Shown: piece by piece, positions 1 through 13,421 of the stretch | Layout: every line of letters begins with the position of its first letter | Numbering within the stretch: the stretch's first letter is position 1 | NCBI GenBank assembly: GCA_918026815.1 | Contig: CAKJVC010000208.1 | Span: 62,001-126,000 of the forward strand | Source: Chalara sp. BL73 | Taxonomy: Eukaryota > Ascomycota > Leotiomycetes > Helotiales | Length of the DNA stretch: 64,000 nucleotides | Reading direction: 5' to 3' | The notes under the pieces: generated by a model | What the model saw: the letters and a program-made list of their open reading frames with translations, nothing else | Database searches by the model: none | Told to the model about the DNA's origin: nothing | Program-made: the position numbers and the translations under genes

Positions 1-736
1 CGAGTTTCGGATAGGTACGTGATGCAGACGAAGACAGAATTGGAGAGCAGATTCATAATTAGGATTAGCTGACAATAAGAATGGGTCGTGAATGTTCTGG
101 AGATATTGAGCCTTGCTCGATTCTGATTGTAAGGTATCATGCAGATTGATGAATTGAGGGGATAGGTTGTAGAATATTTCTGTGAAGACAGGGCCGTATC
201 TCATTTACAGAGAAAGATTTGAAAATATAAGGGTAATCTAAACCACGAATTCCAACATTTGTCCGGACTAGATTCATCAGGAATGTGAGAACTCGGCTTC
301 TATTTCAAAAGCATTTTGCCAACTCAATGGCGCTGCGTCTAGCAAGCTTGCATATGTGTAGGCAAGAAAGTATTATCAAAATTTGGTGACTATTGGTAGT
401 ATTTCGAAGGCTTGCGTGGTCACCAATGGTTGAAACGATATGCTAGATTAGACGGACTTTCCAGAGTGCGCCTTCTTTCACCTTCACTTTTGGAGTGGCC
501 CTATTTACCTATCCCTCCTTCGAGACTAATACCACTTCCACACCACGCAGAGAACCTTTGATACAACAAAGGTATACCATCCAGCAACACAGATGCCACA
601 AGACACTACTCGCAAACAATACTTGGCCCAGGACCTGGATGTTGTCCATTTAAGGTTGTGATCTATAATTTTAGGGCCTGGAAGATCCACGTCACCCCTG
701 CGACCCCCCGCATTTCGGCCGCCTGCGCCGACAGCT
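1..736. other. Intergenic / 5' flank of F-box gene
   Basis: I see no supported gene here. Short open frames on either strand lack a start context, splice signals or family motifs. The stretch just upstream of position 737 is the probable promoter and 5' UTR of the F-box gene, with pyrimidine-rich patches. Confidence 0.5.
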
Positions 737-3700
737 ATGGCAACCAATACCCAGAGCTTGTGGAACTCGGTTGGCAATTCTCTGCAATTACCTCCTGCGT
801 TGTTTGCGGTCGGTTTGAGCTCTACGTTACCTGGAGTGCCTGCGCTATCTCCAGCCACTGGGACGGCTGCGCTGCCTGCGATTACTGCCTTGCCTCTAGC
901 AACGGCTCAACCATCGACAATGCCAGTCTTCCCCGTAGGCGGACGCCCGCGTTGGCGAGGCGTAACTCCAAGGAGGAAGGTAGAGTTAGAGCAATTTTCG
1001 AAGGAAGAGCAGTTGTTCGTTGTGCTGGACTCGCGCCAAGCAAATCGTACGATTCTGGACTTCGAAGAAGAATCAGGGGGAGCTCTATTGGACCTCATTT
1101 TCTGTAAAGTCAGCATATTCCCTCTGCCATAAGGTTGGCAACTATTTTCTGATAATGTTTCATAGCTTCCTTCAGCAGATCTCCTCTCCCTTTGCCTTGT
1201 CTCCAAACAATTTCGACATGCCGCCGCAAAGCAACTATATCGAGCGTTTCAGATTATCTTTCCAGATGAGGACGAATACGAGGGCGATGTGCCATATGAT
1301 GCACTGGCAGCCGGATTGGAGACATTTGCGACAAGCGATTATGATTATGCGCAGCATTTGCAGGAATTTGACATTGGGTCCCAATGTGGCGGAGAGAAAG
1401 GCGAGCGCGCGTATGCAGAATATCACTATGATGTGAGCTGCGGGAAGTTTATGAATACGCTGTTGCTCTTGACATTAAAGAAGGCGAAACGGTTACAATC
1501 ATTCAAGTAAGATATCTTATAGCTAGGAGGAATTCGGTCTCATTCAGCCTCAATTGGTCCCCTGATGTTCGGAGTTCTTGCAATTACTAACATTTGGTCT
1601 ATAGATGGGATATCCGGGTTGAATTAAGCCGCTCTGTGTTTCAAGTATTGCATGCAGCTGAAAATCTGCAACACCTCCATCTTCGGATGCAGGCAGGTCC
1701 GTTTACAGGAAGTACTGGGGCTCCCTCAAGCCCTGGTACCTCGATCATATCGACCACTACATCGCCAGTGTCAACATCATCATATGCTGGTACCATACCT
1801 CCTAATGTAGTGTTTGTAACTGCGAGCAAAGGGCAAGGAAAACCTAGCAAAAGCACCAAAGCCACGTTACCTATACAGCAAGCAAAGCTACCAACGTTAT
1901 CAGGATTCAAAACTCTGAATAGTTTAGCTATACTGGACATGGATGAGGTAGACTATGTTGAGGAGATCAAAGAATGCTTAGAAAATACGTCGCCAAGCAT
2001 TAGAACTTTGAAGCTTTCGTTTTCTACGTTAATGGCAAACAGAGCACAAACGCCGCAGCCTGAGCCACTGCCCGAAGATGACTCGGAACAGGAAGACGAG
2101 TTTGGGCAACTCATGCCACCTCCCCCTGGCCCACCAGGTAGTAGTAAGTAACTTTACACAGGCCAATTTCTAAGACGAAATTCCCACCCCTGTGTTCAAG
2201 GCTGATTAATGCTTGCAGTGCCACCTCCTGGAGCTGCCGATCCTAATGGGCCTACTAAGATTTTGAAAGCACAAGAAGAGAAGAAACGGCAGGAGAATTT
2301 CCTCAGCAAGATATTTGGGTTAGATAAGGCTGTTTCGATACCTAAGCCAGCCGAATCAATCAACAAAAAGCCCTCAGGTGTAGCGAGAACTTCCAATGAA
2401 GGCCTGGAACATCTCAAGAAGTTTCAATCGATGCAAGAGTGGAGTAAGTGGCATAATATTTCGAATGGTGATTTCTCGTATACATCAACAATGCTATTCT
2501 TGGCAATATCATAGACCTCTTATTAACATCCGTGATACTCGTTAATAAGTTTCGTTCCAGAATATCAGCTGACTTATACACAAATAGTTACCAACAATAT
2601 GCCCTCCGATCCGAAGATGGTACAAATGTTTAATTTCATGCTTGAAGCCGGTACAATACACGTTGCAGCAGTGCAAAGGAAAAAATCCAAGGAATCCCTT
2701 CCGAAGACAGCAGATGGTGATAGCACTTCTGCGAAGCCTAGTTCGAGTCAGACACAACCAAGCGGGGAGTCAACAATGGACTCGGAGCCAGGTTTATTCG
2801 ACGATACTAAAGTCACAAAGATAGAGCTCAATCCTGATGTTTCCAATCCAGAAGCTATTGATGTCGAGGCACCTGAAGAACAAGAAACCTCAGATAATGG
2901 ATCGGATGATGGTGCGATATCTGATAACGAGGCTGGAGCCTCCGTAAGTGTTGGTCTTCAAACTAACAAAGCTGAAGAGGAGAAAGCTGTGGCTTCAAAA
3001 TCGCGTGATAGCACCGCACGACCTAAACGTTTGACCTTGGAAACAGCGCCTCAGATGAAAGACTATATACGTACAACCAGAGGATTGACTCTTCACACTT
3101 TGGCCATATGTCTCATACCAATTCGAGCTTCTGTTCTGTTTAAGGGCATAGATTTTTCGGTTCTGAAAAACATCACCCTTCTTAGTGTTGGTTCCCAAGT
3201 TTCGTTCTGGAATACTGCAGCGTCTAGAAATGCGATATCCCCACTTCCACTTAGCAAGATTCATACCGATCATGTCACATTGCCATTTATTGCATTTGTT
3301 AATCAGCTGCATCGCGTGGAGGAACTGTGCTTGTATGAACGATCACAAAGTTCTTCTAAGAAAGGACCGGAAATAACAACAGGGCCAACTAACGTCGTTA
3401 TGAAGCACATCAGGCAACTCATTCTGAAAAAGCATATGGATACGCTGCGGGTGTTGCTACTTCGCAATAGTTCCTCGAGTAGTTGGGACCTAGACCATAA
3501 AAGTACAAATCTCATGAGCGCTCGCGCACAGAAATTAGAAGAGCTGAGCATCAGCTTTGGGCCAAAAGTTATGCAGCTGTTCCTGTTAGCCTTACCCAGC
3601 CTCACATCACTTCGGGCTCTGCATATTATCCGCTTTCATTCCCATGATAATGTTATCAACTCTGAATTGCGGAGGTTTATCACCGAGAACATATCTCGTA

Positions 3701-4176
3701 AGTTTAATGTTCATTGTCAGATTTCAGATACTTCTTTAGGACGACTTGATCCTCATTCAAGTCTTCATTTCAACTGACTATCCTTCTCCACAGGAAAACC
3801 CCAAATGAGGCTTGAGTTTGTTGCCCTCGACATCTTGCTAGAGCGCATAAAGAAACGAGTACCAGAAAAGGAAAAGGAAAAGCGAATAGACAGAAAGGGC
3901 AAGGGTAAAGAAAAGGCCCCAAAGAAGCACAAGAACAAGGGCAAGGTTGTCATGGTACATAATGGTACATGGGTTGTTGGCAATCCCAAATCCATCTATC
4001 CACAAACAACACCTCATCAAATCACGCCTACTTCGCCAGCGGGGCTTGACTGGGGAGACGACAGTGACGAGGAAGAATCACCACGGGAGCAAAAGGTTGA
4101 GGTGGAGATCATCCACTTTGCCGATGTCAGTGACGTGAGAATTTTTCAGAACGAGGTTATGCTAGGAAAACTTTAG
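737..4176 (+). CDS. F-box / leucine-rich-repeat-like protein (6 exons)
   Basis: Probable substrate-recognition subunit of an SCF (Skp1-Cullin-F-box) ubiquitin ligase. Model: 737..1103, 1176..1506, 1605..2143, 2219..2443, 2561..3697 and 3794..4176, which is 993 aa. All five introns are GT-AG and restore frame; the third exon is preceded by a TTACTAAC branch site. After a Pro/Ala-rich N-terminus, the exon 1-2 junction gives an F-box-like segment (LLSLCLVSKQFRHAAAKQLY, about residues 126-146). Scattered LRR-like stretches follow (NLQHLHLRMQ, LEELSISF, LTSLRALHIIRF), separated by acidic low-complexity linkers. The C-terminus is strongly basic (KGKGKEKAPKKHKNKGK) and then acidic. The F-box call rests on one motif and the LRR call on weak periodicity. 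Substrate is unknown. Start is the first ATG of the continuous frame. Confidence 0.8.
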
Positions 4177-4760
4177 ATGACGCTTTGATCTAAGCAGGAT
4201 CACCCTCCATATGGAGATTATATATGCATTTGGGCTTTCGGAAAGAGATGATTCATGGCGTATCATTGGTTGAGGAGCTTCATCGGGCGGCGTTCATCGT
4301 GGTGCATAAGCGCAAAGGTCGCAAATGATGGGTTGTTCCTGCACATGGCAATATTATACCTATTTGTTTCTTAGCGTAAATGGAGAGGGTTCTTAGGTCA
4401 TTCGCCGCTTCAAGTGCCCTTTGCAGCTTCTGGAAGCCTTCTGCCAATACAATAGTATGCACGGAGGTATAAATCGCCATCGGTCGACACTTTCCTGACA
4501 GCAGCACTAATCTAGTATGACGATCATAGTGGAGGCTAAAAATACAAGTATCGAGTAAAGAGCATAAATTAAGGGCCGCATTACTCTCAATGGTAAGAGC
4601 CTTGGATGAAGCCCAAGATGAAATTTTGGCAGAGCTTGCCCGTAAGTGGCCTCTCTGCGTGTGGATATGATGCGCCAAGGCCAAAATCTGTTGAACTAAT
4701 GAGTTATATATTAGTCTACTTAGCCCCCTTCTTCCAACATAGTTTTAAAGACTACAAAAC
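4177..4760. other. Convergent intergenic spacer
   Basis: The 3' ends of the F-box gene (+) and the permease (-) face each other here, so this should hold both 3' UTRs and polyadenylation sites. A 134-codon open frame on the minus strand (4280-4684) has no recognisable motif or splice context, and I do not call it. Confidence 0.5.
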
Positions 4761-6521
4761 TTATCCCCATAAAATATTTAAGCGTCTCCAACCCCTTGCC
4801 TCAGGGATTTTCTGCTCAGGGTTCTGTCTAATCTCCTCCAGCGCCGCTCGAATCGGTATATCATGCAAAGAAAGCAATTTCGTCTTCTTGAAGAGCTTCC
4901 ATAGCGTATATAGCGTGATCACGATAGGAATATCGAGATACGCAGAGATGAAATTGCCGACGTCCCAGTGGCCCTTGACAAAGACTGTAAAGCCGCCGGT
5001 GAGGAGGAAGAGGATGCATGCTATCAGGGCGAACCAGGAGCTGTAGATGGTCCAGGAGTGGCTCCAGGGGAGCTCAGTGCGGGAGATGCCTTGGGCTTTG
5101 AGCGCTTGGTGCAGGCGGATGTGATTGAATGCGATGACGCTCCAGCTTATTAGCACGCCTGCGCTGGTGAGCATGAGGAACCAGAAGAAGACGGTTAGCG
5201 CTCCTTCGCTCAAGGCCATGTATGCGAGAGTCGAGATTAGTGTCTGCAAAACCACGCAAACCCATGGGATACCCCATTTAGTGGTCTTCAGGAAGATTCC
5301 TGGAGCTTGGCGCTTCAATGCCAAACCATACAGAATACGTGTTCCTGCGAGCATAGCCTGGTTTCCAGCTGACCACGCGGATGTCAAGACGACAGCGTTG
5401 ATGATCGACGGCACAGCTTTGATACCAGCACGCGTTGCAGCAAGGACGAAAGGACTCGTGGACGCATTGCCGAAGTCGTCGTTGAGCGCTGGGTCATTAG
5501 AGGGGACTAAGACGCCAACAACAAGGACCGCGAGGATGTAAAATATCGAGACACGTGCAAAAACACGCTTGCAAGCCCGCGGGATGTTCTGGCGTGGGTT
5601 TTGTGTCTCGGCCGCTGCGACGGACACACTCTCGACGCCGGAGAACGAGTATACTGCTCGGTTCATGACGGCCCAAAAACCGAGGAAACGGCCCCATGCG
5701 CCCGTCGTTAGATACTCTACGAAGGGACCTGGCTTCTTCCAGTAGCGGAACCCGAGCCTTTCTTGTCCTGGAACACCGCCGAGATCGATAATTATACCCA
5801 TGAGCACGATCCCGATAATCAAGAGAATCTTGAGGAGCGCAAAAGTAAATTCCACCTCTCCATAAACACCAATGAAGACGATACCCACCAGGAATCCAAT
5901 AACAATGAAAAGAGTTATCCACAATGCGGGATATTTGTCCGTCCAGAATTGGATTAGCACCAGCGCCGCAGATATTTCAGCAGGGCCCGAGAGATATGCG
6001 CCATAGACGACGTTCCAGCCTACCGCGAAGCCGAGGGCGGGATCGACGAGGAATTCGGCGTGTCGAACGAACGAACCGGTGACGGGAAAGAGTGCAGATA
6101 CTTCTCCGAGGGCAAATTGCACGGAGCATACAACTGCGCCTACCAGTGCGTATGCTAGAAGGGCGCCTAAGGGACCAGCGGTTTGAAGTGCGCCGCCAAG
6201 TGAGAGGAAGAGACCTGTGCCGATCTATAGGGTAAGTTAGTATGAAAGTCTGAGGTTCGGGTTATGGCGTATATATATATTGGTTAGAGCTATCTTTGAA
6301 TGGATGGGACATACTGCGCCGGCCAATGCTATCATCTGTATATGCCTCTCTTTCAGCGATCTTGATAGATCCCTCTGTTCATTTAATTCGACAATGCGGA
6401 TATCGCCCGGTACTTGGCTGTGAATTGAAGTCGCCGAGCCTATACTGGCTGATTTCCCAATTTCTAGATCGACGTTTTGTAAGCCGCCATCTTGGCTCGA
6501 GCTATGCTCTACCTCAGCCAT
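4761..6521 (-). CDS. Amino-acid permease, YAT/APC family (2 exons)
   Basis: Plasma-membrane proton-coupled amino-acid transporter of the fungal YAT family (APC superfamily, PF00324). Model on the minus strand: 6521..6315 and 6224..4761, 556 aa, with a 90-bp GTATGT...TAG intron. The cytoplasmic N-terminus (about 55 aa) leads into KERHIQMIALAGA. Exon 2 then opens with IGTGLFLSLGGALQTAGPLG, the glycine-rich first transmembrane segment that binds substrate in this family. GEVSALFPVTGSF and about 11 further hydrophobic segments follow, including the conserved FSGVESVSVAAAETQNPR loop and the AGNQAMLAGTRILYGLA segment. Length matches the family (about 520-600 aa). Substrate range cannot be read from sequence; Agp2-, Gap1- and Dip5-like relatives share this architecture. 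It converges with the F-box gene. Confidence 0.93.
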
Positions 6522-9328
6522 CTCCGAGACTGCATAGCATGTTTGTCAGTATTGATTTTAGCATTAAGAATTTCTACAGTAAAATGCTCACCTTGATGGT
6601 ATGCTTGTTGCGAAAGTGGCACGCACAACAAGCGTGTATATGCTACACGAAAATAAATTGACAAGTCAGTCTAAAAATGCAGACTGGTCATGCTGGGTTT
6701 TGCATAGATATATACATATGATCGACAGTGCTATAGATTGGATGTTTCGAGGCAGAAAGACGAATTAAAAAAAACAGAGATTGTGGTTATCTGCGTGCGA
6801 AATTGCGTGATACGCCAGATCGGACATGTAACCTTAACCTTACTAACCTTCAGCAGGAAAAAGAACGTGCAGACCCAGCATTAGCTTCTGACTACCATAC
6901 TGTAGAACCACAATCCCTGTTTCCAGAAAAGCGGTATGTGCCGGGAAGATCTCGGTGCCATCGAATGCCACTAGGTTGATTAAGCTTTGGCTGAAGCTAA
7001 AATTATTCATCTAAGCTTTCTTTAGTAATCTTGACTGCATAACACCGATATAACACATGATAAGGCTGCCGTGACCATTAACTAGATATACTCCGCGATG
7101 CAAAATCAATCGCACGGAATACGGCTTCGGGCATAATGAAAAACAATCGTGAAAGAGCCATGAGTCATGTGTGAAACTCAATTTTCGGCTGGAGGCAGTT
7201 GTCTGCAATCCAGATGTTTTGCCATACCTGGCACCCCAGAGGATATTTTTGACTTATCTATGGTATATCGCAGTTATTCGAAAGAAGCCCCGAGAGGTTG
7301 ACGTCAAGCAGATGCTCTTGCGTGAGCTGAGATGAGAACTGCCTTTTGCTAGTCAGAGCCAGGACCACTTTTGCACATGCTTTCAGGCCCCCAAACCAGG
7401 CAAATAGCTCATGAAGAATGTTGTCATTTAGTGCTTCTAGCCCTGTATTTACCTCCTCGCGTTCAATTGTGAAATAGCTGCAAGCCTTCAAAGCAAATAT
7501 GCTCGTCGCGCTTCGATCGGGTGACAAAGCTCGAAAGGAAGGACGCCTGCTTTTTTTGTCACGTGTCATGATCTAAGTCTGCTTCTTGGATTCGTCGCAC
7601 GAGTGTACACCTATGCCACCTAGTGACTTAGTTGTATTGTGATGAGACCAGGGTTGGTATTCAATCTGCAAACTATTACACTTGCAAACTACGAATCGAC
7701 TAGATATCAATTCACTCTGGCAGCTCTGCCTATTACAAATGATATGGCATTTGTCGATTCTGCGTGTGGATGCCTGCACACAAGCAAATCTCAAGTTGAG
7801 GAGCAGTGTGAACAGTCACCACAGACTGTCTATGAGAAAAAGGTGTCAGTGCTTGCCTGCCCTTTGTATGTGCCAAATCCAATACCACCAAGTCCTCCGA
7901 ACGGTAAACTCCTCGAATAATCCGTGTCATACATTGTTGATAGATGTTGTTCCAGCTGGACACAATGCCACAAGACTGTACGTCTCTACGAAATTCCCTG
8001 AGAGCACATGCAACGCTAAACACTGTGGTAACAGCATTTTCGTGGGGCCTTCGGCATTCTGTATTGAGAGATTCTTGAGAACGGAAAGGGCCAACCGAAA
8101 TACTTCTTTTTCGATAACTGGATCGGTCTCTAAACCATCCGTAATAATTGTGGGCTTAATGAACGAAATTCTTCTTCTCCCATGCCTCCCTGGATGATAT
8201 CGCCTTTAGATTTCGAGATGACTGCTACCACACCTTACTAATGTTGTGTATTAACCATACGTCAGTCCGAGAGGCCAAGGTGTACTGAGTTAAGAACCCC
8301 AATGTCTAGAGCTTGATACGGGGAAAACCGTGGTGTAGGATACGGCCAATGAATCGGCATAACCTTGTCTGAGAATGAGAGCATTGGATCCATCATTTTG
8401 GTTGAAGACTGCATGCAATTCTTAAGGCCAATGCATTAGATCCGCTGAAATTCAAGTGCTTGGTTCAAAAGCCTTAATTCTTTGCCTGTGCCAAAGTTAG
8501 CAGTCTGCGAAATAATCAACGGAATTGATGCTTCATACCAACTAATTTCTATTGTTGATTATCATAACCAAGAACTTTCCTTAGCTTCATTCAACGCTTC
8601 ACCCTCTCCAGCTCATTAGTTGCGATTCCGGAGGTTGTATTTCCGAAGCCCTAGCCGTACTTAGTCAAATTACGATGCCCGTTATGTTCTCTTATCCTTA
8701 TCTGCGTCCAATTAAACCATCCATTGTCATGAATTTCAGAATCCTGGGGGAAATGCATCCGCTCATTGAAAAGATTTTAATATCAAACTTACTTCACTCC
8801 GGATGCCGTTGACCGAAACTGATTCACCATAATTACGTCACGTACAGTGCAGAGAACCAGGAGTGGCAAGGTTGCTCTAGAAAGAACTTGATAAAAAGAA
8901 ATGTGCTTACGGTGAAACGCAAAGATTCTTGGTGCGATCAAGCATGCAAAACACAAAGACTATAGTCTGCATCACGATAAGGCACATGCAGCTATGGCTG
9001 AGCGGATTTTTATACTTGCAAATCTAGATATTAAGCCATCCAATTCAGTAGAAATCCTGGATGGAGAGAACCGGCGAGCATGGCATCCAAGAACTCTCGA
9101 TGGGTTATCATGTTTGTCATTTAGCTCTCAAGTTACGAGCTCTAATCGATCCATGGTGGTAATAATATATCTCGACGGTAGCCAACTATATTTAGAGACG
9201 CCATAGCCTCTGCCCGCTCCGGAAATAGTCTTCATATATGTGCGGGTCATGTTGATTCAGAACTAGTCCCGGACAGAGCTACATCTCGAGAACGGTGACT
9301 GCTATAACTGGTATCGATATAGCTTCGC
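6522..9328. other. Long gene-poor spacer
   Basis: About 2.8 kb between the permease start and the 3' end of cofactor D. It holds the permease promoter and an F-box-like fragment at 7258-7569, listed separately. Overlapping plus-strand frames at 7639-8197 show no motif and contradict each other. No repeat or RNA gene was recognised. Confidence 0.5.
7258..7569 (-). pseudogene. Possible F-box-like fragment
   Basis: A 103-codon frame starting at ATG 7569. It contains LNDNILHELFAWFGGLK followed by VLALTSKR, spaced like the first two helices of a fungal F-box (L-x-x-E/N-I/L-L-x-x-I/L-F, then L-A-L-T-S-K-R). The frame ends soon afterwards and no following exon with LRR or similar features could be joined. 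It may be a remnant or a very short orphan protein. The call rests on a single short motif. Confidence 0.3.
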
Positions 9329-12300
9329 TCACTTAAGCTTTGCTAGATCTGCTTTGCTTGCCTTCAGCCAGTTCACGCCTTTGCCAACATTCTTCACTAT
9401 AAACCTACAACCAAAATTAGATTATGCGCCCCAAAAACCAGAGGCCCGTTTTTGTTTAGGCGTATCCTTCTTGGCAAACCAACCATGAGAAAGACATAGA
9501 AGCACTTACAAGGTATCCACGGCGTGATTCCTCACCTTCGGGAACGGATGCAACGCCATGCTAGTTAGTTTCTCCATAGCCTCTGGATATACGTCAGAAA
9601 GGCCCCCGTATACTCGAATTGCTGCCTCTAGCTTTCGTACATTGCCAGTCTTGTAATGAGCTTTCTGAATTTGAATATACAATGACCGCCAACTGTTTGT
9701 AGAAGTCAGAATAGCACATGTGTCTTATTCAGTTTGTATATCTTGGGTGATTTAAGAAACGATGTGCACGTACTTCAGCGAACTTTGTTGAAGGATCTGG
9801 ACATCAAACAGGAACCCTAGCACTTCCATAGTCGGTATGAGCAAACGATCATTATCCAAGTTAACCTTCAATATCTCGTAAAGCGTAGCGCAGACCATGT
9901 TTCTATTTGCGGGAGAAGAATCGCAGACGGCGGTTAACGCAGACCGAGATGCACGAACAAGCTCTTCCGAGCCAGTGTCTAGCGATCCAACAAGCCCAGA
10001 GAGCAATTGCATCTGCCAAGCTCCCAGAGATGTTACAAGGAAATATACCGGAGGCTTTGTAATTATATCAAGTAGAAGACTGAAGTATGCTTCTGAGGAC
10101 GTAGAGCATAAATTAAAGGTGGATTTGAGGTTTCTGAAGGTAAGCTTTTATGACGGTTCAAACGAGTATAGGGATCTTACTGAGGTAATGCATATGAGAT
10201 AACTTGTTGTGCCTCTATGCGAATTTTATCTAGCTTCTCTGCCGCTAACCTCAAGCATTTGCCGTATATATCATTAATGATATCAATATTGTCTTTGTCT
10301 TCCAAGGTGATATCCTTCCAGATCGTTCCTGCAGCTTTGACTGCCTTGATGCGTGCGAGTGATCCCACGTCGCCACGAGCATTAGTAGTGTAATCGTCAA
10401 GCCCCTCAATAATGATATCTTTAAAATCAGTCATGTGACTAAGAATGGCATTGCTTGTAGTTAGGCATTGCAGAATGGTGACTCGCGTTTCAATATCATA
10501 GCCTGTACTCCACCTCTTGTGAATGGCGTCGATGATGGTGGTTTGCATAGTGAGGGCAAATGGAAATACTCCGAAAAGCGCCGATATTATCCCTTTGCCT
10601 TGACCCGCACGTCCTATATTTCCTGGTTAGCGATACCTTCGGTACAATTGCGTGATAATATACCACTTTGATTCTCCGCCAATATATTGACCCATGAAGC
10701 GACTACGTGTTCTTGGGACAGAGGCTGGAGATGCTTAACAACTCTCAGAGCTGCTTCTGTACTTGCAACAATGACATCTGTCTCATTTCGCCGCAGCCAC
10801 AAGCCTAAGAGCTCTAAGATCGATGCATCATTTTCTATAGAGTGACCTGAAATTGAAACAATAAGGCGGCTAACAGCTTCTGCAATAAGATCGGGACGGC
10901 GGTGTTTTGATGTCTTTGCATAGTGGAGTATTTCTTTGAGGTCGAATGGCAGATTCTGGACTTTGCAGTATGCCGCCATGCATAGTAGAATTCCATGCCT
11001 TTCATCGTCTTCCCTAGGCTTGAGTCCTCTTAAACGTGAAACTAAATTGTCTAATGCACCACCTCCAGCTAGGCTTCCAAAAGTCATACTGGCGGTTCGT
11101 CGTGCGGATGCCTAGATAGTTGTCAATATTTGGTGTCTTTTCGCTTGCATTGGATATGTTAACATACATCACCATCCCCTATTCCACGCCACCCCAGAAT
11201 ACCATGTAATATGCCCATCAAATAGACATTTGACAATTGTGATGCCTTTACCGCAACCTCATTCGCAGCTCTAGACCGTAGGGCAACGGCATGGTAGTCC
11301 ACTGTCTGAACGAGCTTGATACCCTCTGTAATAGTGTTTGGGTGTCGGCCAATCAGTTCTTGCAGTGCTGCAGAGGCACCACGTCGGACATTGCCCTCAG
11401 GATCTAAGGAAGCAGTGGTAACTAGCTCAGTAGCTAGAATCTGAAGAAGGGATGAGGTTCCATGCTTCTCATAGATCGGAGACGACGAGGTACCAATCTC
11501 CTGCAGTTCTCTGGTCGTATACCGTCGGGAAAGAGCCCAAACACCAAAGCATGCTGCATCCCTAACGTTCGTACCAACCGAGGCACCAGTTGTAGCTCTG
11601 AAAAGAAAAAGAGATCAGCATAACTAAGCGGATGCGAATCGAAACGTACACACCTCTGTTCAAAAGACAATCCTGCGAGAAGAGCAGGTATTATATCTGA
11701 TAGGCTGTTTACAGGAGGTGAACGTCGGTATAGTAATTGTGAGAGCGTTAGTATCAGACCATGCCACTCTGATGGGTTAACACGTGATCTATCAGATTGA
11801 GGTCAGGATTGCAATGCTATTTGGAAAAGAGAATATTCATAGATAGTGACGAGTGTAATCGAGTATCTGCACTGAACACAACATATATCAGAGACACTTA
11901 CAAGTCTTGAACCTTGCCACTTCCTCTTTCTACAAAGAAAATGTCTCTCTGGAGGGAAGTAATCACTTCGCCCACCACCTGTGTAGCCATGTAGGCTGGT
12001 AGCTTCATCGTGATCAAGCTCAATGCCTTGCTAGCAGCTATTCTGACCTATATTGTAAAGTCAGGTTGTTCTCCCGACCATTAAAGCTTTTCAAACATTT
12101 AGAAGACATACTGGAGTCGCAACATCTGCCAATGATTCAAACATTACCCCGATATTACTTTCAACGATCTCAATCAGATCATCCGTCGAGTTGGGACTGC
12201 GCAGAACCTAGATAATGGTCAGTTCTGAGCTTGAAGCTCACCACACCACTTCTCAAGGATGGCTATCACAGATGAAGTACGAAAGAGAATCCCTTACAAT

Positions 12301-13421
12301 CACGGATATGTTACGTAAAACTTTTAACACGACTTTTCTTGCGAGCACAGAAGCATGAACAACATTCATGATGCCCTTATGCCTTTCACCTTGAAGTATT
12401 TCAAAGATAGATATCAGGTATGGATCCATATCTGATGTACTCATCGAGGCATTGAGGATCCCCGCAAGGAAAGAAAGGACGCCAATGTAATGATATGATG
12501 ACTTGGGAACAGTTGAATTAGGGTCGAAGCATGAGATGGCCCATTGTATGAGGGCATGCAAAACCCCTAGTTCTTGCATGTCCCGTCGTATAGCAATGCG
12601 CACAAGAAGAGTTTTGGCAGCATCTCTTTCCTTACCAGAGGATGAGAGATAGCGAAGCGCTAGAGGCAAAACTCGGAACGTCACCCCAGGTGTCTTGGGA
12701 GGCCAAACCAAGTTTTCAACGGGCGGTACCTCGTTATTTGTAATTACAGAGGATAGTGTGGATAGGTCAAAAGGAGCCAACAGGAGCTGCGAAAGCCAAA
12801 GCAAGGTAATGTATCTTTCCTCCCACTCCCAGACATACCTATGTATAGTCGACGCAGCCGCTTGAAAATGTGGTTGCGAATTATCGATTTCATCACTGGA
12901 AGCTTTCCTCGCATCTAGTGGATTTCCGGTCTCGATGGCAGACAACAGCAATTCCAAATGTTTTGTGTCTGTACTCAGAAACCGTACAATGATCTTCTCG
13001 CCCCTGATTTTGCACAATGTATAAAGTATCTTGGAGATGGCACGTAAAACTGGCATAAGAAGTTTTGTCTGGTTGGCATTGCTTCGATGCTTCGATCGAA
13101 GGGAATCAATAAAGGCATCTGCAAGAATTGGTACGAATGTTTGAAGATGAGGGTCGAGCAACTGGGGTAACTCTTGAAAAGGCTCGAGCTGTGAGATATT
13201 AGTACTAGGTCTGAAGTCTGCTAGGAACCAATCACCAAAGCTATGACCCTGTCAGTCTCCTTCGTCCTCACACGTCTTCTGATGCGCAATCTTCGTCCTC
13301 CGCTTCCATCCTTACTCTGATCGATTCTCCATAGGAAGGGCTCCAGCGAGTCTCGTATTTCAGCTAAAAGCGCGGGCGAGGTCCTTTGTACCTGCAAGTC
13401 CGCATCTTCTACTGCATCCAT
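9329..13421 (-). CDS. TBCD (Alp1/Cin1): Tubulin-specific chaperone D (cofactor D), 11 exons
   Basis: Tubulin-folding cofactor D captures beta-tubulin and, with cofactors C and E, assembles or dissociates the alpha/beta heterodimer in the cytosol. Minus-strand model: 13421..13236, 13188..12298, 12207..12112, 12047..11902, 11788..11654, 11597..11168, 11111..10664, 10613..10181, 10133..9774, 9692..9510 and 9404..9329. This sums to 1,127 codons plus stop with every junction in frame, close to the family length of about 1,100-1,200. Hallmarks in order: CKIRGEKIIVRFL and WEWEERYITLLWLSQLLLAP; SEWHGLILTLSQLL; the NVRDAACFGVWALSRRY HEAT segment; EGNVRRGASAALQELIGR; ILGWRGIGD; GQGKGIISALFGVFP; and a C-terminus ending KNVGKGVNWLKASK. 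Most introns are 45-115 bp, and the first is only 47 bp with a weak GTGATT donor. The gene looks intact. Confidence 0.95.

Noticed and set aside
4280..4684. 134-codon minus-strand frame between convergent genes
   Set aside because: No motif, no splice partner, and lies in the expected overlapping 3' UTRs; composition looks non-coding.
7639..8197. Two overlapping plus-strand frames (93 and 171 codons)
   Set aside because: They conflict with each other, have no recognisable domain or start context, and sit in a gene-poor spacer.
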